64,000 nt of DNA from positions 1,054,001 to 1,118,000 of the forward strand of contig NZ_WACG01000001.1 in the NCBI RefSeq assembly GCF_009193255.1. Direction: 5' to 3'. The position numbers were made by a program, and so were the translations under genes. Shown one piece after another: positions 1 through 9,237 of the stretch (its first letter is position 1; each line of letters starts with the position of its first letter). The notes below the pieces were generated by a model. It was not told where the DNA came from and did not search any database. It saw nothing but the letters and a program-made list of their open reading frames with translations. The DNA is from Arthrobacter koreensis. GTDB lineage: Bacteria; Actinomycetota; Actinomycetes; Actinomycetales; Micrococcaceae.

Positions 1-1317
1 CCGGCCGGCTGCGAACTGCTCGGCTTCGAAGGCGAAATCGCCCTGATCATCGGCAAGACCGCCCACCGCGTCTCCGTTGAAGACGCCTGGAGCTACGTCG
101 GCGGCGTCACCGCCAGCAACGACCTCGGCGTGTACGACCTCCGCTGGGCAGACAAGGGCTCCAACCTCCGTTCCAAGGGCGGCGACGGCTTCACCCCCGT
201 GGGCCCGGCCATCCTCGACGCCACCACGGTGGACCCCGCAGCCCTGCGGGTGCGCACCTGGGTCAACGGCAAACTCGCCCAGGATGACACCACCGAAGAC
301 CTGCTCTTCCCCTTCGCCCAGCTGGTCGCCGACCTCTCCCAGCTCCTCACCCTCGAACCCGGAGACATGATCCTCACCGGCACCCCGGCCGGCGCCTCCG
401 TGGCCGTCCCGGGCGACGTCGTCGAAATTGAAGTGGACTCCCCCTCCACAGGACAGACGACCGGCCGCCTGACCACCGCCGTCACCGAAGGCACGACGCC
501 GCTGGCTCCCTTCGGCGCGCAGCCCAAGATCGATGACAAACAGCGCGAAGAAGCCTGGGGCTCCGCCGAAAAGGCAGGGATCGCGGCAGCCGCGGAGGCA
601 ACGCGGGAAGAGGGAAAGATTCTCACCCCGGAACTGAAGGCCAAGCTTGAATCCGTGGCCACCGCCACGCTGAGCTCGCAGATGCGCGCCCGCGGCCTGA
701 ACAACGTCTCGATCGACGGCCTCACCGGCACCAAGACCGGCCGCAAGGTAGTGGGCACCGCCCGCACCCTGCGCTACGTCCCCAACCGCGAGGACCTCTT
801 CAAGACCCACGGCGGCGGCTACAACGCGCAGAAGCGCGCCATCGACTCCGTCCGCGAAGGCGAAGTCCTGGTCATGGAAGCCCGCGGCGAAAAGGGCACC
901 GGCACCCTGGGCGACATCCTCGCCCTGCGCGCCCTGCACAACGGCGCTGCAGCCATCATCACCGACGGCGGCGTCCGCGACTACTCCACCGTCGCCAGCT
1001 TCGACCTGCCCGTGTACTGCGCCAACCCGCACCCCGCGGTGCTCGGCCGCCGGCACATCCCCTGGGACACGGACATCACCATCGCCTGCGGCGGCTCCAC
1101 CGTCCAGCCCGGTGACATCATCGTGGCCGACGACGACGGCATCCTGGTCATCCCGCCGGCCATCGCCGAGGAACTGGTGGAAGCCTGCATTAAGCAGGAA
1201 CACCAGGAAGAGTTCATCGCCGAGATGGTCAAGGCCGGCCACGGCGTCGACGGCCTCTACCCGATGAACGCCGCGTGGAAGGAAAAGTACGAGGCCTGGG
1301 CGGCGGAACAGGCGTGA
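1..1317 (+). CDS. FAH-family hydrolase/decarboxylase fused to RraA-like aldolase (5' truncated by window)
   Basis: The frame is open from base 1, so the true start lies upstream. Residues 1 to about 170 of the visible part are a fumarylacetoacetate-hydrolase fold: the E-x-E metal motif (FEGEIALIIGK), a Lys-Gly-Asp segment and the MILTGTPAG signature. The C-terminal half is an RraA-like domain with the GGVRD motif that in 4-hydroxy-4-methyl-2-oxoglutarate/oxaloacetate aldolases holds the pyruvate enolate. In homoprotocatechuate breakdown an FAH-type HpaG isomerises and decarboxylates ring-cleavage products; the fused aldolase could split the last intermediate to pyruvate. That second role is inferred. 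Followed by hpaE and hpaD; its stop overlaps the next start (GTGA). Confidence 0.85.
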   Translation, partial: PAGCELLGFEGEIALIIGKTAHRVSVEDAWSYVGGVTASNDLGVYDLRWADKGSNLRSKGGDGFTPVGPAILDATTVDPAALRVRTWVNGKLAQDDTTEDLLFPFAQLVADLSQLLTLEPGDMILTGTPAGASVAVPGDVVEIEVDSPSTGQTTGRLTTAVTEGTTPLAPFGAQPKIDDKQREEAWGSAEKAGIAAAAEATREEGKILTPELKAKLESVATATLSSQMRARGLNNVSIDGLTGTKTGRKVVGTARTLRYVPNREDLFKTHGGGYNAQKRAIDSVREGEVLVMEARGEKGTGTLGDILALRALHNGAAAIITDGGVRDYSTVASFDLPVYCANPHPAVLGRRHIPWDTDITIACGGSTVQPGDIIVADDDGILVIPPAIAEELVEACIKQEHQEEFIAEMVKAGHGVDGLYPMNAAWKEKYEAWAAEQA

Positions 1318-1991
1318 GCACTCAGTCCAAAGACGGGACAGTCAGCAAGGCCGAACAGGCCTACCAGACCGTCCAGTCGAAGATCGCCTCCGGTGAATAC
1401 GGCCCCGGGTACCGCCTGGTGCTCGGCCGGATCGCCGCGGACCTGGGCTGCTCCGCGGTCCCGGTCCGGGAAGCGATCCGCCGGCTGGAGGCCGAAGGGC
1501 TGGTCCGGTTCGAGCGGAACGTCGGCGCCACGGTCACCGGCATCGATCCCACCGAGTATCTCTACACCATGCAGACCCTGAGCCTGGTGGAAGGGTACGC
1601 GACGGCGCTCTCCGCACCGCTCGTCACGGCGGAGGACCTGGCACAGGCCAAGGCCATCAACGCCGAGATGCGCGAGTGCCTGGAGCACTTCGACCCGGTC
1701 CGCTTCACCGCCCTGAACCGGGACTTCCACTCCGCTCTGTTCACCAACTGCCCTAATCCGCACATCCTGGACCTGGTCCACCGCGGCTGGAATCGGCTGG
1801 GCGCCCTGCGCTCCTCCACCTTCAGCTACGTTCCCGGCCGGGCCCAGGATTCGGTGGCCGAGCACGAGCGCCTGCTCGAACTGATCGAGGCAAAGGCCGA
1901 CGCCGGCACCATCGAGGCCGCGGCCCGCGCCCACCGGATCGCCACCCTCGAGGCCTACCTGAAGCACTCCCCCGCAAGCTCCACCCCATAA
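1314..1991 (+). CDS. GntR-family (FadR/FCD type) transcriptional regulator
   Basis: 225 residues from GTG at 1314, which overlaps the upstream stop as GTGA; an earlier in-frame ATG at 1275 would lie deep in the preceding gene. The N-terminal winged helix (about 15-75) contains YQTVQSKIASGEYGPG and the recognition stretch AVPVREAIRRLEAEGLV, typical of GntR proteins. The rest is an all-helical FCD-type effector domain with conserved Asp/His positions (NRDFHSAL, AEHERLLELI). It sits inside the homoprotocatechuate genes, so it is probably their repressor, responding to a pathway acid; the ligand cannot be read from sequence. Confidence 0.85.
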   Translation: MSTQSKDGTVSKAEQAYQTVQSKIASGEYGPGYRLVLGRIAADLGCSAVPVREAIRRLEAEGLVRFERNVGATVTGIDPTEYLYTMQTLSLVEGYATALSAPLVTAEDLAQAKAINAEMRECLEHFDPVRFTALNRDFHSALFTNCPNPHILDLVHRGWNRLGALRSSTFSYVPGRAQDSVAEHERLLELIEAKADAGTIEAAARAHRIATLEAYLKHSPASSTP

Positions 1992-2027
1992 CCCCAGACC
2001 AGACCCCCGCATCAAAGGAGACGCCCC

Positions 2028-3545
<1,518 letters not shown>

Positions 3546-3574
3546 ATCCCCCTGCTCTGTTCGAAGGAGAACCC

Positions 3575-4645
3575 ATGAACGCCAACCCCATTCCCAAGCC
3601 GTCCATCAACCCGCCGGACATCGTCCGCTGCGCCTACATGGAACTGGTGGTCACCGACCTGGCCAAGTCCCGCGAGTTCTACGTGGACGTCCTGGGCCTG
3701 CACGTGACCGAGGAAGATGAGAACGCCATCTACCTGCGCTCCCTCGAGGAGTTCATCCACCACAACCTGGTGCTGCGCAAGGGACCCGTCGCCGCCGTCG
3801 CGTCCTTCGCCTACCGCGTGCGCACCCCGGAAGACGTGGACATCGCCGAGGCGTACTACAAGGAAATGGGCTGCCGCACCGAGCGCCGGGCCAACGGCTT
3901 CACCAAGGGCGTGGGCGACTCCGTCCGCGTGGAGGACCCGCTGGGCTTCCCGTACGAGTTCTTCTACCACGTTGACCACGTGGAGCGCCTGACCCAGCGC
4001 TACGACCTCTACTCCGCCGGTGAGCTGGTGCGCCTGGACCACTTCAACCAGGTCACCCCCGATGTTCCCCGCGGCCGCACCTACCTGGAGAACCTGGGCT
4101 TCCGCGTCTCCGAGGACATCAAGGACTCCGAGGGCACCACCTACGCTGCCTGGCTGCACCGCAAGGACACCGTGCATGACACCGCCCTCACCGGCGGCGA
4201 CGGCCCCCGCATGCACCACGTTGCGTTCGCCACGCACGAGAAGCACAACATCATCCAGATCTGCGACAAGATGGGCGCCCTGCGCATCTCCGACCGGATC
4301 GAACGCGGCCCCGGACGCCACGGCGTCTCCAACGCGTTCTACCTCTACATCCTGGATCCGGACGACCACCGCATCGAGATCTACACGCAGGACTACTACA
4401 CCGGCGACCCGGACAACCCCACCATCACCTGGGACGTCCACGACAACCAGCGCCGCGACTGGTGGGGCAACCCCGTTGTTCCGTCCTGGTACACCGAGGC
4501 CTCGCTGGTCCTGGACCTGGACGGCAACCCGCAGGAAGTTGTTGCCCGCACCGACTCCTCCGAAATGGAAGTGACCATCGGCGCTGACGGCTTCTCCTAC
4601 ACCCGCGGCGACGAGACCGACTTCAAGGTCGGTTCGCAGCTCTAG
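3575..4645 (+). CDS. hpaD: 3,4-dihydroxyphenylacetate (homoprotocatechuate) 2,3-dioxygenase
   Basis: 356-residue two-domain vicinal-oxygen-chelate extradiol dioxygenase. The three metal ligands are present: His156 (RLDHFN), His215 (RMHHVAF) and Glu268 (HRIEIY), each shifted by one from the H155/H214/E267 set known in the Brevibacterium fuscum Fe enzyme and the Arthrobacter globiformis Mn enzyme MndD. Second-sphere His201, His249 and Tyr258 also match. It opens the ring of homoprotocatechuate next to the hydroxyl pair. Whether Fe or Mn is bound cannot be told. Last gene of the cluster; ATG preceded by GAAGGAGA and followed by a terminator. Confidence 0.93.
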   Translation: MNANPIPKPSINPPDIVRCAYMELVVTDLAKSREFYVDVLGLHVTEEDENAIYLRSLEEFIHHNLVLRKGPVAAVASFAYRVRTPEDVDIAEAYYKEMGCRTERRANGFTKGVGDSVRVEDPLGFPYEFFYHVDHVERLTQRYDLYSAGELVRLDHFNQVTPDVPRGRTYLENLGFRVSEDIKDSEGTTYAAWLHRKDTVHDTALTGGDGPRMHHVAFATHEKHNIIQICDKMGALRISDRIERGPGRHGVSNAFYLYILDPDDHRIEIYTQDYYTGDPDNPTITWDVHDNQRRDWWGNPVVPSWYTEASLVLDLDGNPQEVVARTDSSEMEVTIGADGFSYTRGDETDFKVGSQL

Positions 4646-4684
4646 TTCTCGGGCGTACCGGCTCCGGGAATCCGGGTACGACGG

Positions 4685-4722
4685 CGGGAGGGACAGCTTT
4701 GGCTGCCCCTCCCGTTTTCGTT
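4685..4722 (+). terminator. Rho-independent terminator after hpaD
   Basis: CGGGAGGG-A-CAGC, loop TTTG, GCTG-C-CCCTCCCG followed by TTTTCGTT. It closes the homoprotocatechuate operon 40 bp after the hpaD stop. Confidence 0.8.
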
Positions 4723-4793
4723 GGGCTGGGTTTGGGGGCGCCGGGCGCCCTGCCTGCCGGGGTTCCCACTCTCCGTTGCTGGTGTCTACCGCT

Positions 4794-5065
4794 GTGACCA
4801 CTCCCGGTAACAGACGTCACGTCGGGTGGGAAAGGCGGGCATGGCAGGGGATCCTCCACCCGATTTGCTCCGGCCTGTGACGTTTGCTCCGGGCTGTGGC
4901 TCCGATTTGGGACGTTGCTCCGGCTCGCGCCATTCGCTCCGGTTTGTGACATCTGCTCCGGTTTGCGGGCCGAATCCGTCCCAAAGCGGAGCGAATCCGC
5001 CCAACGCGTCGGCACGCCGGCACGGTTTCCCAGCCCTCGTTACTCCTGTCACCGGATGTGACCAC
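4794..5065. repeat. 272-bp element with 80-bp imperfect terminal inverted repeats
   Basis: The left arm (4794-4873, beginning GTGACCACTCCCGG) and the reverse complement of the right arm (4986-5065, beginning GTGGTCACATCCGG) align over their whole 80-base length with few gaps; about 20 of the first 28 positions agree. The arms enclose 112 bp that hold part of a 19-bp repeat array. No convincing gene is present in this 480-bp gap between hpaD and the convergent SDR gene. It looks like a small non-autonomous (MITE-like) or structured-RNA element; no flanking target duplication was recognised. Confidence 0.6.
4864..4970 (+). repeat. Degenerate 19-bp tandem repeats with core GCTCCGG
   Basis: The heptamer GCTCCGG (one copy GCTCCGA) starts at 4867, 4886, 4899, 4917, 4936 and 4955, giving spacings of 19, 13, 18, 19 and 19. 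Units read like TTTGCTCCGGCCTGTGACG. An inverted copy (GCGGAGCGAA) follows at 4986, inside the right arm of the surrounding element. Confidence 0.65.
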
Positions 5066-5126
5066 AGGAGGCCACACCCGTCACAGGGGATGGGAAGACG
5101 TACGCGCCACCGGCAAGAACAGCCCG

Positions 5127-5888
5127 CTAGAACTGGATCCCGCGGGACAGGCCGCCGTCCACCAGCACATTCGCACCGGTCATCCGCGAAGCCCGCGGAC
5201 TGGACACGAAGACGACGACGTCGGCCACCTCCTGCGGCGTGCCCATCCGGCCGGTGGGGTTCAGGGCGAGTGACTCGGTGAACATCTCCGGAGAGCCGGA
5301 CTCGATGCCCTGCCAGACGCCGCCGTCGAAATAGGTGTTGCCGGGTGAGACGGTGTTGGCGCGGATCCCCGCATCGGCTAGCTGGAAGGCCAGCCCGGCC
5401 ATGTACGCGATCAGCGCGGACTTCACCGTGCCGTACGGGCCGGAGGCGAAGTCCACCTCCCGGCCGGAGACGCTGGAGATTGCCACCAGCGGGGGCGAGT
5501 CGCTGCGGCGCACCTGCGGGATCGCGGCCTGCATCAGCCGGACGGTTCCCATCAGGTCAATCCGCAGGCTAGCTTCCCAGTTTTCAGCAGTGTCCGGAAT
5601 GGCCAGCGCGCTGACGTTGCTCACCACGGCGTCCAGTCCACCGAAGCGGCCAGCGACGCTGTCCACCCAGGCGGCCACGCCGTCGCCGTCGCCCATGTCC
5701 AGGACGGCACCCTCCACCTTCACCCCGCTGTCAGCAAGGGCTGCCTCGGTTTCCGCGATCTCCGCGGCATCCCGCGCGCAGAACGCAACGTTCGCTCCCT
5801 CCGACGCGAAGGCCTCCACGATCGCCCGCCCGATTCCGCGGGTTCCGCCGGTGACCAGTGCCGTTTTGCCGCGCAACTGCAGGTCCAT
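5127..5888 (-). CDS. SDR-family NAD(P)-dependent oxidoreductase
   Basis: 253 residues from ATG at 5888; the frame stays open upstream but overlaps the amidase gene, so a longer protein is unlikely. Rossmann glycine motif TGGTRGIG at residues 13-20, catalytic Ser139, Tyr152 and Lys156 (YGTVK) with the usual 13-residue Ser-Tyr spacing. The usual NNAG element is replaced by NVSA at 91-94, which is unusual but tolerated in some members. C-terminal GANVLVDGG is typical. Substrate unknown. It lies 8 bp downstream of the acetamidase/formamidase gene, so the two are probably cotranscribed. Confidence 0.85.
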   Translation of the reverse strand: MDLQLRGKTALVTGGTRGIGRAIVEAFASEGANVAFCARDAAEIAETEAALADSGVKVEGAVLDMGDGDGVAAWVDSVAGRFGGLDAVVSNVSALAIPDTAENWEASLRIDLMGTVRLMQAAIPQVRRSDSPPLVAISSVSGREVDFASGPYGTVKSALIAYMAGLAFQLADAGIRANTVSPGNTYFDGGVWQGIESGSPEMFTESLALNPTGRMGTPQEVADVVVFVSSPRASRMTGANVLVDGGLSRGIQF

Positions 5889-5896
5889 GAGTGCTC

Positions 5897-6904
5897 CTAG
5901 TCTGAGAGAAGGTCTGCGCTGCGCCGGCGCAGGTCGGCATGCAGGCCGCCGTAGGCGTCGGCCTTGGGGAAAAGCGATTTCCGTGCCTTGACCACCACTG
6001 AATAATTGGCGTCCACGGCGTTGGCGATCGGTGCCTGGGCCGTCTGGGTGAGCAGCTGGTAGGCATCCATCTGGTGCAGGCCGAAGAGCTCCCCGAACCA
6101 GCGCACCATCTCCACCTGCCCGATCCGCCAGGAATCCTCCATCGGCCGGGAGGATCCCACGGCCATCCACTCGCCGTCGGTCTCCAGCCGTGGCCAGGCG
6201 GGGGCGCCGCCCTTGATCAGCTCCACCAGGATGGTGGAGTGCATGGCACCTTCGACGGCGGTGCCGCAGGCCTCGCCTTCGCCCTGGCGGTAGTGGCCGT
6301 CGCCAATGGAGAACAGCGCGCCCGGCTGGTTCACACCGAGGTACACGGTGGTGCCGGCTTTGACCTCCGGCGCGTCCATGTTGCCGCCGAAACGCTCGGG
6401 CACCAGCGAGGAACGGACCTCGCCGCCGGGCGGGGCCACACCCACGGTGCCGAGCATCGGTTCCAGCGGCAGCGCGACCTCGAAGTCCCCGAACCGGGCC
6501 TGGAATCCGACCGTGGAGCGGGCGGAGTCCACGTGGTAAATCCAGGTGGTGTCCGGCAGCGGGTCCTGCAGGAACGCGGTGCGGTCGGTGCTGGTGAGCC
6601 CGCCGAAGAACGGAATGGTGGCGGACGCGCCGTAGCTGCGCGCCGGCGTCAGGTCCACGATGTGCAGGGCGAGGGTGTCCCCGGGCTCGGCGCCCTCCAC
6701 AAAGAACGGACCGGTCTGCGGGTTCACGAAGTTCAGGTTGACCTTCTCGCTGGACAGGTCCTCCACAGAGGTCAGGGCATTGTTGAACGCGTCCTCGGAC
6801 CAGAGTTTCAGGGCGGTGCCCGGCTTGATCAGCATAACCGGCTCGGCGCCGCCGAAGGTGTAAACCAGCTGGTCCGGGCGGGGGCGATACTCGATGATCT
6901 CCAT
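5897..6904 (-). CDS. Acetamidase/formamidase family protein
   Basis: 335 residues, the usual size of the FmdA/AmdA family. Recognisable family blocks are NPQTGPFFVEGAEPGDTLAL, a central Gly/Pro-rich GTVGVAPPGG segment, and GDGHYRQGEGEACGTAVE near residue 210, which carries conserved acidic and His positions of the metal-dependent amide hydrolase core. It would release ammonia from short aliphatic amides in the cytoplasm. Placed before the SDR gene in the same direction. Substrate range is unknown. Confidence 0.85.
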   Translation of the reverse strand: MEIIEYRPRPDQLVYTFGGAEPVMLIKPGTALKLWSEDAFNNALTSVEDLSSEKVNLNFVNPQTGPFFVEGAEPGDTLALHIVDLTPARSYGASATIPFFGGLTSTDRTAFLQDPLPDTTWIYHVDSARSTVGFQARFGDFEVALPLEPMLGTVGVAPPGGEVRSSLVPERFGGNMDAPEVKAGTTVYLGVNQPGALFSIGDGHYRQGEGEACGTAVEGAMHSTILVELIKGGAPAWPRLETDGEWMAVGSSRPMEDSWRIGQVEMVRWFGELFGLHQMDAYQLLTQTAQAPIANAVDANYSVVVKARKSLFPKADAYGGLHADLRRRSADLLSD

Positions 6905-6987
6905 GCGCCGGGAGCCTAGCCGAGGTTTCGGGTTCTGGAAATAGCGGACACCCGCCCCTCGGCAGCACGCGGTCCTACGCTGGAAGG

Positions 6988-7632
6988 ATGGACCCCGTGC
7001 TGCTGGACTTCCCCTTCACCGGCCGCTGGACCGTGCAGAACAGCCCGGCCAACCGGGTGCCAAGCCACGGAATCCGCTTGTTCGGCACCGCCTACGCCAT
7101 CGACTTCGTGGCGGTTGACGCGCACGGCCGCTCCGCGCCGCCGTCGTTCCGGGCAGTGTTCGGCACCGAGGCGCCGGAGAATTTCGCCGGCTTCGGCGTA
7201 CCGGTGCTGGCGCCCGCCGCCGGGACGGTCACGGCAGTGCACGACGGCGAACCGGACCACGAGGCGCGGCGCTCACCGTTCGCGCTGGCCGGGTACGCCC
7301 TCACCCAGCGCGAACGGGTCCGGCGGGGAGCGGCCGGGATCGCCGGCAACCACGTCGTCCTGGCAACCGGGTCCGGAGAGGACCGGGCCTACATCCTGCT
7401 GGCCCATCTGCGCCGCGGGTCCACCGCCGTCGCCGTGGGGGACACCGTCCGCCCGGGCACGTTTGTGGGCGAATGCGGCAATTCGGGCAACAGCACGGAA
7501 CCGCATGTGCACCTCCAGGCGTGCGACTCGATGGACTGGGAGCGTGCCCGGGGCTTGCCCCTGGCGTTCCGGCATCCGCAGACGGGTATGCCCTGGCTGC
7601 CGCGCAATCGGGACATTCTCGAAGCCGGCTAA
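6988..7632 (+). CDS. M23-family (LytM-like) metallopeptidase-fold protein without signal peptide
   Basis: 214 residues. The beta-sheet core of M23 peptidases is visible: GVPVLAPAAGTVTAV (residues 70-84), His140 in ILLAHL, and the HxH motif EPHVHLQ at His173/His175. An upstream His27...Asp39 pair could complete the zinc site. No signal peptide or membrane segment is seen, so if secreted it does not use a standard Sec signal; it could instead act in the cytoplasm or be an inactive relative. Divergent from the amidase gene. Confidence 0.75.
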   Translation: MDPVLLDFPFTGRWTVQNSPANRVPSHGIRLFGTAYAIDFVAVDAHGRSAPPSFRAVFGTEAPENFAGFGVPVLAPAAGTVTAVHDGEPDHEARRSPFALAGYALTQRERVRRGAAGIAGNHVVLATGSGEDRAYILLAHLRRGSTAVAVGDTVRPGTFVGECGNSGNSTEPHVHLQACDSMDWERARGLPLAFRHPQTGMPWLPRNRDILEAG

Positions 7633-7708
7633 GCAGGGATGGCCGCTCCGGCCAGCCCAGCGACGTAGGCTCATCTGGTAAGCAGGCTTGGCAGCGTGAG
7701 GAGCAGCA

Positions 7709-8704
7709 GTGACTTTGGTGGACAACGCCGTGTATGTGGACGGCAAACGCCTGCACAGCCCGGAAACCCTCGAGGAGACCTTTGATCTCACCCGGGAGAC
7801 GGGCGGCATGGCCTGGATTGGGCTCTACCGCCCGGATGACATTGAGCTGCCGGCCGTCGCCGAGGAATTCGGGCTGAACCTGCTGATCGTGGAGGACGCC
7901 CTCGCCGGGCACCAGCGCTCCAAGCTGGAGCAGTACGGGGACCAGCTTTTTGTGGTGCTGCGCCCCGCCCGCTACCTTGACGACGTCGAACGCGTTGAAA
8001 TCGGCGAGCTGCACCTGTTTGTGGGACCCAACTTCGTGGTGACCGTCCGGCACGCCGAGTCCCCGGACCTGGCGCGGGTGCGGACCCGGATGGAGCGCGA
8101 GCACGATCTGCTGTCCCTGGGCCCCCAGGCGGTGCTGTACGCCATCCTGGACCAGGTGGTGGATGAATACGCGCCGGTGTCCGCCGGACTCGAAAACGAC
8201 ATCGATGAGATCGAAGACCAGCTCTTCGGCGGGGACGGCGAAGTCTCACGGCGCATCTACGAGCTCTCACGCGAGGTCATCGGCTGCCAGCGCGCCATCA
8301 GCCCGTTGGAAACCGTGGTCGGCGAGCTGCAGCGCAATCCGGAGAAGTATGACGTGCCGCCCGAACTCAAGGACCGGCTCGGCGATGTGCTGGACCACGT
8401 GCTGCGGCTGATCGACCGGTTTACCGCCTACCGCTCCCTGCTGGACAACGCCCTGTCCCTCAGCTCCACCCTGGCCTCGAACCGGCTGGCGGAGACGTCC
8501 ATCGCCCAAAACGAGCAGACCAAGAAGATCTCCGCGTGGGCCGCAATCCTGTTCGCTCCCACCCTGGTGGGCACCGTGTACGGTATGAATTTCAAGAACA
8601 TGCCGGAGCTCGACTGGCCGCTGGGCTATCCGACGGCCCTGGCGCTGATGGTGGTGCTGGGCATCCTGCTTTATGCAGCGTTCAAACGGAACAACTGGCT
8701 GTAG
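7709..8704 (+). CDS. corA: CorA-family magnesium/cobalt transporter
   Basis: 331 residues from GTG at 7709, with GAGGAG just upstream. Long acidic cytoplasmic N-terminal domain, then two C-terminal membrane helices around the signature GMN at 292-294, and a basic tail (FKRNNWL). These are defining features of the pentameric CorA channel for divalent cations. A near match to the TAAG-N4-CTTA motif described elsewhere in this window lies at 7679-7690, with CTTG in place of CTTA. A lipoprotein gene follows after 11 bp. Confidence 0.93.
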   Translation: MTLVDNAVYVDGKRLHSPETLEETFDLTRETGGMAWIGLYRPDDIELPAVAEEFGLNLLIVEDALAGHQRSKLEQYGDQLFVVLRPARYLDDVERVEIGELHLFVGPNFVVTVRHAESPDLARVRTRMEREHDLLSLGPQAVLYAILDQVVDEYAPVSAGLENDIDEIEDQLFGGDGEVSRRIYELSREVIGCQRAISPLETVVGELQRNPEKYDVPPELKDRLGDVLDHVLRLIDRFTAYRSLLDNALSLSSTLASNRLAETSIAQNEQTKKISAWAAILFAPTLVGTVYGMNFKNMPELDWPLGYPTALALMVVLGILLYAAFKRNNWL

Positions 8705-8715
8705 GAGGCCCCTCA

Positions 8716-9147
8716 ATGCGCACCCGGTTTACGCTCCTGGCCCTGGCCCTGCTGCTCGGTGTATCCGCCTGCGGGGCTGACCCCGGCACGGCCGGCACCT
8801 CGCCGGACGATTCGGGGGCCGCCGGGGACGCGCCGTCGTCCTCCGCCTCCTCAAATACTGATCCTTCCGCGCCCGAGGGGGTCTGGGGCAACCCGGAGAA
8901 CATGCGTGAGCCTTCCCTGGAGCTTCACGAGGACGGACGCCTGACCGGCACCGACGGATGCAACCGGCTGATGGGCCGCTGGGTTTTGGAGGACGGGACT
9001 GTCCGTTTCCAGGAGGTGGCCATGACCATGATGGCCTGCCCCGACGTGGACCAGTGGCTGGCTTCGGCGGCCAGTGCGGTCCTGGCCGAGGACACGCTGC
9101 TGGTGTACGACGGCGCCGGCAACCAGATCGGCTCCCTCACCCGGTAG
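8716..9147 (+). CDS. META-domain lipoprotein
   Basis: 143 residues from ATG at 8716 (GTAGGAGGC upstream); earlier in-frame starts fall inside corA. A lipoprotein signal ends at VSAC, Cys19. After a Ser/Asp-rich linker (about 25-55) comes a META/HslJ-like domain with SLELHEDGRLTGTDGCNRLMG and MTMMACPD, the characteristic Gly-Cys-Asn and Cys-Pro elements. The family is membrane-anchored and linked to envelope stress; exact function is unknown. Eleven bases after corA, so probably cotranscribed. Confidence 0.85.
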   Translation: MRTRFTLLALALLLGVSACGADPGTAGTSPDDSGAAGDAPSSSASSNTDPSAPEGVWGNPENMREPSLELHEDGRLTGTDGCNRLMGRWVLEDGTVRFQEVAMTMMACPDVDQWLASAASAVLAEDTLLVYDGAGNQIGSLTR

Positions 9148-9160
9148 CGTCCCCCCGCAT

Positions 9161-9216
9161 CGAAATGACAGAAACTGCCCGTATCAGTCCTGATACGGGC
9201 AGTTTCTGTTATCTCG
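9161..9216. repeat. 56-bp palindromic element, copy 1 (also a terminator)
   Basis: An 18-bp perfect stem starting CAGAAACTGCCCG with a 4-base loop, flanked by CGAAATG and TTATCTCG. It lies between convergent genes and would terminate transcription from both sides. Two further 56-bp relatives occur at 31054 and 35773, with the same CGARA ends and CAG-NN-CTG centre. Confidence 0.8.
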
Positions 9217-9237
9217 TTGTGGGGGGTCGAGAAAGGC

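Noticed and set aside
5127-6968. A 613-residue fusion of the SDR with an N-terminal extension
   Set aside because: The extension is an out-of-frame reading of the acetamidase/formamidase gene; a normal SDR start exists at 5888.
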